This document shows positions 1 through 6,763 of a stretch of 25,963 nt of DNA, piece by piece. The DNA is taken from NCBI GenBank assembly GCA_038232935.1, contig JBBSMX010000048.1:1-25963 (forward strand). The letters run 5' to 3'. The stretch is from JBBSMX01 sp038232935 (lineage in GTDB: Bacteria > Bacteroidota > Rhodothermia > Rhodothermales > JANQRZ01). Every line of letters begins with the position of its first letter. Positions within the stretch are counted from its first letter, which is position 1. The notes under the pieces were generated by a model. It was not told where the DNA came from and did no database searches. It saw only the letters and a list, made by a program, of their open reading frames with translations. Position numbers and translations under genes: made by a program.

Positions 1-512
1 GATCTGCCCTCTTCCGCGCTGGCGTGCTCGCCTCGGTTTCAATCCTCAGCCGACCCGAAGGCCGGCTGCTACCCGGAGGGCCTGCGGATGGACAACGGGA
101 AGCCGTACGGTTTCAATCCTCAGCCGACCCGAAGGCCGGCTGCTACCCGCCGTCCACATGCGTGGCCGGGTCGAACACGTTCACGTTTCAATCCTCAGCC
201 GACCCGAAGGCCGGCTGCTACGCCTGCCCCCCCGCGATCCACCCGACCACCCGCTGGTTTCAATCCTCAGCCGACCCGAAGGCCGGCTGCTACAGCCCGT
301 TGTTGAACGTCCCCAGCGCCCGCTCGATGTTTCAATCCTCAGCCGACCCGAAGGCCGGCTGCTACCTAAAGATAAATCAGGAACGGAATCGGGAACGGAA
401 TCGGGTTTCAATCCTCAGCCGACCCGAAGGCCGGCTGCTACGGTGGTCGCGGGTCGATCAAGGGGCCTCCACCAGGTTTCAATCCTCAGCCGACCCGAAG
501 GCGCGCGAGTAC
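1..512 (-). CRISPR. CRISPR array 1, type I-C, runs off the left edge
   Basis: Seven 37-nt repeats lie at 36-72, 110-146, 185-221, 257-293, 329-365, 405-441 and 476-512, separated by unique spacers of 34-39 nt; bases 1-35 look like another spacer, so the array continues outside the window. Repeats read GTTTCAATCC...GCTGCTAC on the plus strand. The usual type I-C repeat ends in ATTGAAAC, so transcription is on the minus strand, co-directional with cas2 and starting from the 512 side. The first six repeats appear identical. The seventh (476-512), leader-proximal by this orientation, keeps its ATTGAAAC end but its other end is degenerate. The inner stem pair of the repeat hairpin differs from array 2. 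Expected Cas5c cleavage would leave a handle ending AGGATTGAAAC. Confidence 0.97.
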
Positions 513-623
513 GAAACGACCGAAGCTGATGGCCTATCCTAATCTGTCAAAGAACGCCATTCCCGCGCGAACCTCCCGGCCGGACGGTCACCACTAGGGG
601 TTCGCGCAAGGGCCGACGCGCCC
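513..623 (-). promoter_or_regulatory. Putative short leader of array 1
   Basis: These 111 bases separate the cas2 stop codon from the degenerate repeat of array 1. By the orientation inferred from the repeat this would be the leader, but it is short and not AT-rich, unlike the stretch in front of array 2. No gene is visible. The array may instead be read through from the cas4-cas1-cas2 transcript. Confidence 0.4.
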
Positions 624-923
624 TCACAGGATCAGCGGGTCGTCGAAGTCCCGGTACGGGTCGCGCCCGTGGGACCGAAGCGAGCGCTCACGCCCACCGT
701 GGAGCACGTAGATGTGGAGGCTGTCCTTCTTCTGATTCATCTCGTGCAGGAGCCGAGCCTCCATCTCCTCCAACTGCGCCCGCGTCACGCTGCACGCGAA
801 CACCGAGTATTGCACGCGCTGTCCGAACCCCTCGCACACCTTCGCCACGCGGCGCAGCCGCTTCTGCCCCGCCTTCGTCGAGGTGTCCACATCGTAGGTG
901 ACGAGCAGGTCGATCCGTTGCAT
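624..923 (-). CDS. cas2: CRISPR-associated endonuclease Cas2
   Basis: The 99-aa product is a small ferredoxin-fold protein that forms the Cas1-Cas2 integrase with Cas1, inserting new spacers at the leader end of an array. The N-terminal beta strand reads LLVTYDV, with the conserved Asp at residue 11, and the central QYSVFACSV segment is the usual second strand of the family. Length fits type I-C Cas2. It is the last gene of the cas set; its start lies 15 nt after the cas1 stop, so the two are surely co-transcribed. Array 1 begins 111 nt beyond its stop codon. No defect is visible. Confidence 0.97.
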   Translation of the reverse strand: MQRIDLLVTYDVDTSTKAGQKRLRRVAKVCEGFGQRVQYSVFACSVTRAQLEEMEARLLHEMNQKKDSLHIYVLHGGRERSLRSHGRDPYRDFDDPLIL

Positions 924-938
924 AAACGGGCCTCGGAA

Positions 939-1976
939 TCAGCGGGCGCGGAAGGGTGGGTAGGCGTCGAGGTCGCCGCGCAGGTGGCGGGCCAGCAGGC
1001 GGGCTTGCACGAACGGGAGGAGGCCCACCGGCACGGCCTCCTTGAAGAGCCGGTGGCGGACGGTCTCCTGCTTGCGCTTCTGGTAGGCCGTGAGCACCTC
1101 CTTCCGCCCGACCTCGCTGAGGTAGACCGCTCCGCCCGGCCGGGCCTCGAAGTGCTGGAGCCCGAGCTGCTTCCGGTTGATGAGGGTCAGCACGAGCCGG
1201 TCGGCCCACCACGCGCGGAACTCCTCCATCAGGTCGAGCGCGAGCGCCGGGCGGCCGGGGCGGAGGACGTGGAGGAAGCCCACCTGCGGGTCCAGTCCGA
1301 CACTTTCGAGCGCCGCCGTGCAGTCGCCGCGCACGAGCGTGTAGACGAACGAGAGCAGCGCGTTGACCGGATCGCGCGGCGGACGGCGGTTGCGCCCGTC
1401 GAAGTGGAAGTCCATCGGCCCGATGAGATGAGGGAACACGGCGAAGTAGACGGCGGCGGCCTGCCCCTCCTCACCACGCACGGTCTCCACGGTGTCGGCC
1501 GCCCGAATCCGGTGGACCGCCTCGTCGTGCGCGGCGACGGCGGCCCCCACCGCCCCGGCATCGCCGGTGTCTTCGCGGAGCGCCCGCTTAAGCACGGTCC
1601 GCGCCCCGCGCACCTTCCCCAGCACGAACTGCCGCGCCAGCTCCAGCGTCGCCGCCTCGTCGGTGAGCGCGGTGTGCTGGGCGCGGCGGAGCAGCACGTT
1701 TCCCGAGACCGGCCCCGCCAATCGCCCCCGGAACCGCCCGCTCCGCGAGCACCACACCACCTCGCGCCCGTCGCGCGCGCACTGCTCGATGAGGTACGGG
1801 CTGAGGAGGACGTTGCCGAAGACGACGACCCCACCGAGGTGGTGAAGCGGGATGCGAAACGGCTTCTTCTTCTCGCCGTCCTCGTCGCGCGTCTCCACGC
1901 GGAGCGTCTCGTTGTCGAGCCGGAGGTAGGCCCCCTGCGTCTGCACGAAGAGCGTGTTGAGCAACTGCGTCGTCAT
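939..1976 (-). CDS. cas1: CRISPR-associated endonuclease/integrase Cas1
   Basis: Cas1 is the catalytic subunit of the spacer-acquisition complex with Cas2. The 345-aa product has the N-terminal beta domain (VVVFGNVLLSPYL) followed by the helical catalytic domain with the metal-binding triad: Glu170 in GEEGQAAAVYF, His236 in GFLHVLRPGRPAL and Asp248 in LDLMEEFR. Length is normal for type I-C. The start ATG overlaps the cas4 stop in an ATGA (1973-1976), suggesting translational coupling with cas4, which works with Cas1-Cas2 in trimming prespacers and selecting the PAM. Nothing suggests inactivation. Confidence 0.98.
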   Translation of the reverse strand: MTTQLLNTLFVQTQGAYLRLDNETLRVETRDEDGEKKKPFRIPLHHLGGVVVFGNVLLSPYLIEQCARDGREVVWCSRSGRFRGRLAGPVSGNVLLRRAQHTALTDEAATLELARQFVLGKVRGARTVLKRALREDTGDAGAVGAAVAAHDEAVHRIRAADTVETVRGEEGQAAAVYFAVFPHLIGPMDFHFDGRNRRPPRDPVNALLSFVYTLVRGDCTAALESVGLDPQVGFLHVLRPGRPALALDLMEEFRAWWADRLVLTLINRKQLGLQHFEARPGGAVYLSEVGRKEVLTAYQKRKQETVRHRLFKEAVPVGLLPFVQARLLARHLRGDLDAYPPFRAR

Positions 1977-2674
1977 AGTTCGTCCTCCGGGTCATCGTCG
2001 GAATCGTCGGCGAGGCGTTCGACGACGTAGGGCATGCAGGTCTCGATGAGCGAGCAGCGCGGGCAGCGGGCGTCGGCCACCGGCGGAGGCAGCCGCCGCG
2101 CCCGCAGCAGCGCCCGGACCTGGCCGACGATCTCCCGCGTCTCGGTGCGGAGCGCGCTCGAAAACGCGACCTCGTGCCGACGGCGGCTCTTGCGGTAATA
2201 GAGCGCACCCACCGGCACGTCGCGCCCGAACATCTCCTCCAGACAGAGGGCCTGCGCGCAGAGTTGTATTTCGTCGGCGCGGCGGGCGAGGCGGCTCTTC
2301 TTCCGCCCGCCGACTTTGTGCTCAACGGGATACGGCGTTCCGTCCGGCTCGAACTCGACGGCGTCGGCGCGGCCGGTGAGTCCGAGCGTGTCGGAGAAGA
2401 GCGGGAGCGCGAGTTCGGTGCGGAGGCCATCGCGCGTCATCCCCTTCGGGGCGTCCACCCGTTCGTGCGCCCGCCGCCCACGCAGCGTGTAGACGTTCTC
2501 GTCCCACACCTGCTCGACGTGGATCAGCGCGCACTGCCGGGGGCAGTAGGCGTAGTGCTGGAGCGCCGAGAGGGAGACGATCTCTGCGTCGGGCCAGCCG
2601 CCCGGCGGCCGGATCACAGCGGCGGCGGCCTCGTTCACCCCCTCGGCCCTCTTCCCTTTGGAGTCCTCCATCAT
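1973..2674 (-). CDS. cas4: CRISPR-associated exonuclease Cas4
   Basis: Cas4 is a RecB-like Fe-S nuclease that trims prespacers and helps choose the PAM during adaptation. The 233-aa product shows Cys44 in YCPRQC, His70, Asp104 in GRADAVEF, the Glu118-x-Lys120 pair (PVEHK), the QLCAQALCLEE helix, and the C-terminal Fe-S cysteines 204, 207 and 213 (CPRCSLIETC). The first ATG is the longest option; the conserved core begins only near residue 29, and an in-frame GTG at codon 13 is possible. The ATG at 2674 overlaps the divergent antitoxin start in a CATG, so its promoter or ribosome site would have to lie inside the antitoxin gene, or transcription must cross the toxin-antitoxin genes antisense from cas7. 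Confidence 0.95.
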   Translation of the reverse strand: MMEDSKGKRAEGVNEAAAAVIRPPGGWPDAEIVSLSALQHYAYCPRQCALIHVEQVWDENVYTLRGRRAHERVDAPKGMTRDGLRTELALPLFSDTLGLTGRADAVEFEPDGTPYPVEHKVGGRKKSRLARRADEIQLCAQALCLEEMFGRDVPVGALYYRKSRRRHEVAFSSALRTETREIVGQVRALLRARRLPPPVADARCPRCSLIETCMPYVVERLADDSDDDPEDEL

Positions 2675-2996
2675 GGTTCAGGCTATCCGCAAGCGCGTCC
2701 GCGTCCAGCCCGGCGGGCGCGTCGAAATCCAGGACGACGCCCTCCCCGAGGGGGCCGACGTCGAAATCCTCCTCTTCCTCCCCGAGACCACAGGGGACGG
2801 CGCGCCCGCGTCCTCTCCCGAAACTCCGACCGACCGCTCTCCGATGCCGCTCGACGAGGACGGGCTGCCGATTCTAGCCCCGGTGCCCGAGCGGTCCGGG
2901 TACACACTAGCCGATATGATCGGGGCCTGCCCAACAGGCCGGACTGCGGAAGAGATTGACCGCGAGCTCCGCGAACTCCGTGACGAATGGGACTGA
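2673..2996 (+). CDS. Antitoxin of a VapBC-like pair, inside the cas operon
   Basis: The 107-aa product has an AbrB-like N-terminal stretch (VRVQPGGRVEIQDDALPEG), a Pro/Ser/Asp-rich linker, and a C-terminal charged helix (TAEEIDRELRELRDEWD) typical of antitoxins that wrap a PIN toxin. The start was placed at the ATG at 2673 because GGAG at 2660-2663 gives a well-spaced ribosome site and the conserved VQPGG strand follows; an upstream ATG at 2658 adds only five residues. The gene overlaps the PIN toxin downstream by 10 nt, standard for coupled toxin-antitoxin genes. It runs opposite to every cas gene. Its promoter must lie within the 5' end of cas4. The antitoxin role is inferred from partner and layout; the exact family is uncertain. 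Confidence 0.8.
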   Translation: MVQAIRKRVRVQPGGRVEIQDDALPEGADVEILLFLPETTGDGAPASSPETPTDRSPMPLDEDGLPILAPVPERSGYTLADMIGACPTGRTAEEIDRELRELRDEWD

Positions 2997-3430
2997 CGGA
3001 TCGAATCGGCGGGCGGCGTGTCTACTTCGACGCCAACGTGTTCATCTACGCCGTGGAGCGCGTGTCTCCCTATGCCGAGCCTCTGCGCCCGTTTGTCGAG
3101 GCCGTTGGGAGGAATGCCACGCAAGCCGTTACGAGCGAGCTGACGCTGGCCGAGGTTCTCGTCAAGCCCCTCCGCGACGGCCCAGCGGGACTTCAGGCCG
3201 AGTACGAGTTGGCTGTCCAGTCCCGAGCCGGCCTGACCGTCGTGCCGATCTCGCGGGCCGTGCTCGTCGAGGCTGCACGGCTCCGCGCCGCGTTCTCGAC
3301 GCTCAAGCTGCCCGACGCGATCCACGCCGCCACCGCCCGGCTCCACGGCTGCGCCGTCCTGCTCACGAACGACGCCCGCCTCCGCGCCGCGCCCGGCATC
3401 GACGTGATCCAACTCAGCGACATCGTGTGA
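2987..3430 (+). CDS. vapC: PIN-domain toxin (VapC-like ribonuclease)
   Basis: The 147-aa product is a PIN-domain protein, the family of VapC toxins that cleave RNA, often tRNA or rRNA, with Mg2+. All four acidic residues are visible: Asp15 in YFDANVFIY, Glu56 in ELTLAEVL, Asp110 in LPDAIHAATA and Asp129 in LTNDARLR. Length is typical. It starts within the end of the antitoxin gene (10-nt overlap) and stops 12 nt before the convergent end of cas7. With the antitoxin it forms a self-contained cassette inserted antisense between cas7 and cas4, splitting the interference genes from the adaptation genes. No truncation is seen, so it is probably active. Confidence 0.9.
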   Translation: MGLTDRIGGRRVYFDANVFIYAVERVSPYAEPLRPFVEAVGRNATQAVTSELTLAEVLVKPLRDGPAGLQAEYELAVQSRAGLTVVPISRAVLVEAARLRAAFSTLKLPDAIHAATARLHGCAVLLTNDARLRAAPGIDVIQLSDIV

Positions 3431-3442
3431 GGTAGTCACGAC

Positions 3443-4354
3443 TCAGTCCACTACCTTCGTGAGCGTGATCCCGTCCGGCAATCCGCCCTCGTCCGCCTTC
3501 ACCGCGTAATCGTCGAAGCGGCGCGGCACCTCGCTATTCATGCGCTCCACCGTGACGCGCTCGAAGAGGGTGTGTGCGGGGGCGTTGCCGAGCCGGTCGT
3601 CGTGGGAGAAGACGTAGAGGCCGCGCAGTGCCATCAGCCCGCGCGAGGCCGAGCGGTCCAGTTCGAAGCCCATTTGGAGCGCGCGCCAGAAGAGCGCGAG
3701 GTCGTCTGTATCGAAGCCGGTGTCTTCGGCGAGCATCGGGTTGACGAAGCCGTGGCCGCGGTAGAGGCCGTAGGGGATCATCGCCTTGCGGCCCATCTCT
3801 GTCTCCTTGCCCGTGGCCTCCCCGCCCTCCTCTCCTTCGGTGAACTTGACCGCGTCCTCTTCCTTCGTCACCGCTACCCGCGTGATAGATACGTCCTGTG
3901 GCACGACGGGGTCAATCGAGCGGGAGAATGTGAGCTGGACCGGGCCGCGCACCTGCCCGGCATTGACCTTTGTCGTCATGACGGCTCCGAAGGCGCGGAT
4001 GTCATAGAAGTTCTGGCACATCCACGCTCGCGCCTCGTCAATCGTCTCGCGCTTCTCCTTGCTGCCCTTCGAGGTCAGGTCGAGGGCGTCGTAGGCACGC
4101 TGGTGCTGGCGGTTGAGGATGCCTCGGTTCTCGATGTAAATCTTGAACCGCTCCTCGTCGCCCTTCGCCACGTCGACGAAGTTGCGGATCTTCCGCTTGA
4201 TGCACACATCGGTGACGAGGCCCTGCATGGTCTCGGGGTCCACGCGCGGGAGGTTGCCTGCGTCAGGGTCACCGTTGGGGTTGCCGTCGGTAACATCGAA
4301 GAGGAAGACAAAGTCGTGGCGTTTGCTCGGGTCGAGGTGGATTTGATCAGGCAT
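3443..4354 (-). CDS. cas7: Type I-C Cascade backbone protein Cas7 (Csd2)
   Basis: Cas7c forms the helical backbone that coats the crRNA spacer in the type I-C Cascade complex. The 303-aa product begins with the hallmark first strand and loop (HDFVFLFDVTDGNPNGDPDAG), followed by LVTDVCIKRKIRNFV, and contains the DIRAFGAVMTTK and QVRGPVQLTFSRS segments expected of Csd2. Length is normal. It follows cas8c after 30 nt. Its stop is 12 nt from the convergent stop of the PIN toxin, so transcription from cas3-5-8-7 would run antisense into the toxin-antitoxin pair before reaching cas4-1-2. Confidence 0.97.
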   Translation of the reverse strand: MPDQIHLDPSKRHDFVFLFDVTDGNPNGDPDAGNLPRVDPETMQGLVTDVCIKRKIRNFVDVAKGDEERFKIYIENRGILNRQHQRAYDALDLTSKGSKEKRETIDEARAWMCQNFYDIRAFGAVMTTKVNAGQVRGPVQLTFSRSIDPVVPQDVSITRVAVTKEEDAVKFTEGEEGGEATGKETEMGRKAMIPYGLYRGHGFVNPMLAEDTGFDTDDLALFWRALQMGFELDRSASRGLMALRGLYVFSHDDRLGNAPAHTLFERVTVERMNSEVPRRFDDYAVKADEGGLPDGITLTKVVD

Positions 4355-4384
4355 GGTCGGGTCGGATAAGGGTGAAAAAGTGGG

Positions 4385-6081
4385 TCAGGTGTCGGTTCCG
4401 TTCGGTGTCTCCGGTGCGTCGTCGGTATCCACATCGGGGCCGTCATAGGGCTTGTATTTCTGCTGGTAGAAACCGAGAGCGAAGAGGCCCTGCTGCTCAG
4501 GTGTGAGCGTTTTGGGGAACGAAGGGATCTGCTTGGCGATGTCGCCAAGCCACCCGTCGAGATAGTGATCCTTGCCGCCGCGCTTCTTTCGGAGGTGGCG
4601 AGGTGCGGCTGTGCCTTTCGCACGAGTGTGCCGAAGACGGAGGCAGGCGTCGTCGAGGCCGATCCGTAGAAGCGGTCTACAAGTGTGGCGTTGGGGCTGA
4701 TGGCCTTGCGCTGAATCTTGTCGAGCACGGCGAGCATCCGCCCGCAGTGGTAGGCGGGTTCGGGGTGATCGGGGATGAGGGCTTCGTCTGTCATGGCGTT
4801 TGTGGTTGAGGTGAGGACGAGGCGGATGAGTGCGGCACGGGGCCGCGTGACGGGGTGCTCCTTCTCTGCCTTCGCGCGCTGTACGGCTTGGTGGAGAACG
4901 CCGATAGGGAGCGGCCGACCCGTGAGGGCGTGAGCGAGGAGCGCCTCCGTCGTCAGGCTCGGCAGATCCTTGAGGTCGCGGACCGTCGCTCCGGCGAGGG
5001 CAATCAGCTTGAGCGGCGGGCTCGTACCGTCGTAGCCGGCAATGCGCTGCCGCTCGAAGTAGTCGGCGAGGTTTTGTTGCACCTCGGACAGCGAGAGCGT
5101 GAGCCAACTCCGCACGACGAGCCGGCTCTTGTTCGACGAGACGACGAGCGCGTAGAAGTCATTGGCATTGAGGTCCGGTTGCTGCCCCCGCTGTGGGGCG
5201 CGGAGCAAGCGCGCTACGTCCTCCTCCGTCGGGTCGGAGAAGAGACGGGCAAAGGCAAACCCTTCGGTCGGCTCCCGCGTCCAGAAGAGCCACGTCGCAT
5301 TCGAGAGGCGAAGGTGGTGGGCGGGATCGGTGAGCAGGTGGCGGAGAGCCTCGCCGTAGGTCCGGGCACAGTCGAGGCAGAGCGGGGCAATTTCGGACTG
5401 CTCCAGCCCGTGCGAGAGGAATGCGCTCGCGTTTCCCGTCACCAGCCCCACTCGGTCCGGCCCGACGAGGAGCTCGACGGGATGGGTCCGGGCAATCGGT
5501 TTCTCCTCGCCGCAGAGCAGGCATTCGGCCGTCATCCCGCTCTTGTCGGAGGCGCTGTCTGCCAACCGACTCTGCCAGAACCGGCGCACGGCGGGCCGCC
5601 GGTGCAGGAACTCGTCGGCCACACGCGGCACGATGAGGTCGCCCGGCTTCCACGGCTTCTCGGCGAGCGCAGCGCGGGCATGTCCGATTTGCTCGTCGTC
5701 GCGGAGCGCTGCAGCGAGGGTAGCAAGCGCCTCGTCGTCGGTGTCCGCGACGGCTTCGTCCAGTAGGCCGAGGTAGGCCGCGTGCCGGTCTTGGGTGCGT
5801 GCCGTGATCTTTTCGGAGGCGTCGTCCTCGTCCAGGCCGAGCACATAGTCGGGCTTGTCCACGAGCAGGTACGGCGGTGGGGAGACGCCGGAGCGCTTGG
5901 CGTAGGGCGTTGCCAGCGTCAGCCGCTTCTTCTTCGACTCACCCGTCTCCCCGAGGCTGAGCACGCGGCCGCCGGCGCTCACGTCGAGCACCCACGCGAC
6001 CGACTGCTCCTTGTAGCCTTCGGGGACCTGGGCATCGCCGGGGATGCGGGCGTGGAAATCGCGGAGGCGTTCGAGGATCAT
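4385..6081 (-). pseudogene. cas8c: Type I-C Cascade large subunit Cas8c (Csd1), frameshifted
   Basis: Cas8c recognises the PAM and bridges Cascade to Cas3. Residues 1 to about 490 read in one frame from the ATG at 6081: MILERLRDFHARIP at the start, a CxxC pair (Cys187/Cys190 in ECLLCGEE) and a second one (Cys235/Cys238 in LCLDC). Near 4593-4602 homology moves to the -1 frame, where the expected Csd1 ending continues (LRKKRGGKDHYLDGW, then LFALGFYQQK) to the stop at 4385. One extra base would restore about 565 aa, a normal Csd1 length. Without repair, the first frame runs on to 4075 as nonsense overlapping cas7. The start overlaps the cas5c stop in an ATGA. A sequencing error or a real disabling deletion are both possible; no classical slippery heptamer is seen. 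Confidence 0.9.
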
Positions 6082-6752
6082 GGCGCGACCTCCGCCGGAG
6101 CGACATGCTCGTAAAGGTGAGGCGGGACGTGAAGCACGCCGTCCTGCAGCCCGGCGTTGAAGAAAACGGGGACGTTGCGGCTGCTGTCGCCATAGCGAAG
6201 GTCGAAAAGCATCCGCCCGAGCGGCTCGGTTCGGTCGATGACCTGCTCGGAGCCGTCGGGCTCAGCGAACGAGGCGGCGAACTCGCGGCAGCCGAGGTAC
6301 GGACGGTGATAGCACTGCCCGCGCGCGACGCGGCGGCGGAAGATGTCGCGGTGCTTGGCCGGGTGATCGGCGGCTCCCCGTCCGGTGGGTACGGCGTCGG
6401 CCTCGATGAGGTAGGCCACGTCGCGGAGGGCGAGGGTGTGGCGCTGCGTCCGGTCGTCCTCGGCGAAGTAGGCGTACCCTTCGCCTTTCTCGAAGGCGCT
6501 ACGAATCGTCTTCGGCGAGGCTGTGCTGTTGACCTCGTTGCGGAGGACCGCGGCGCGGCGGATCGGCTTGAGGACGTGGATGCGGCGGATTTGCCACTGG
6601 AACTCGGGCTTCCAGTAGATCGCTTCGAGCAGGCCGCGTGCGGCGCTCGGCGTCATCACTTCGTAGGAGACGCGCTCGACCTTCATCTCGGGCCGGGTGA
6701 AGCAGGCGTAGTCGCCCCAGACTTTGACGACGAGTGGGGGGGAGTAAGGCAT
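6078..6752 (-). CDS. cas5: Type I-C crRNA endonuclease Cas5c (Cas5d)
   Basis: In type I-C, Cas5c replaces Cas6: it cuts pre-crRNA at the base of the repeat hairpin, leaves an 11-nt 5' handle and stays in Cascade. The 224-aa product starts MPYSPPLVVKVWGDYACF; this ATG was chosen because it lies 11 nt after the cas3 stop and matches the family start, while the longer open frame reads into cas3. Tyr46 (LLEAIYWKP) falls at the position of catalytic Tyr46 in Bacillus halodurans Cas5d. Arg104-His105 is the best candidate for its Lys-His pair, which would be a Lys-to-Arg change; this alignment is by eye. The C-terminus has RMLFDLRYGDSSRNVPVFFNA. It overlaps cas8c by 4 nt. Confidence 0.95.
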   Translation of the reverse strand: MPYSPPLVVKVWGDYACFTRPEMKVERVSYEVMTPSAARGLLEAIYWKPEFQWQIRRIHVLKPIRRAAVLRNEVNSTASPKTIRSAFEKGEGYAYFAEDDRTQRHTLALRDVAYLIEADAVPTGRGAADHPAKHRDIFRRRVARGQCYHRPYLGCREFAASFAEPDGSEQVIDRTEPLGRMLFDLRYGDSSRNVPVFFNAGLQDGVLHVPPHLYEHVAPAEVAP

Positions 6753-6763
6753 GAGCTTTCGGG

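Noticed and set aside
669..2030. Long plus-strand frame of 453 codons
   Set aside because: It lies antisense to cas2 and cas1 and has His/Arg/Leu-rich composition typical of a GC-rich shadow frame.
4075..4600. Possible programmed -1 frameshift making full-length Cas8c
   Set aside because: No slippery heptamer or downstream structure is evident, and the family is not known to use one; a deletion or sequencing error is simpler.
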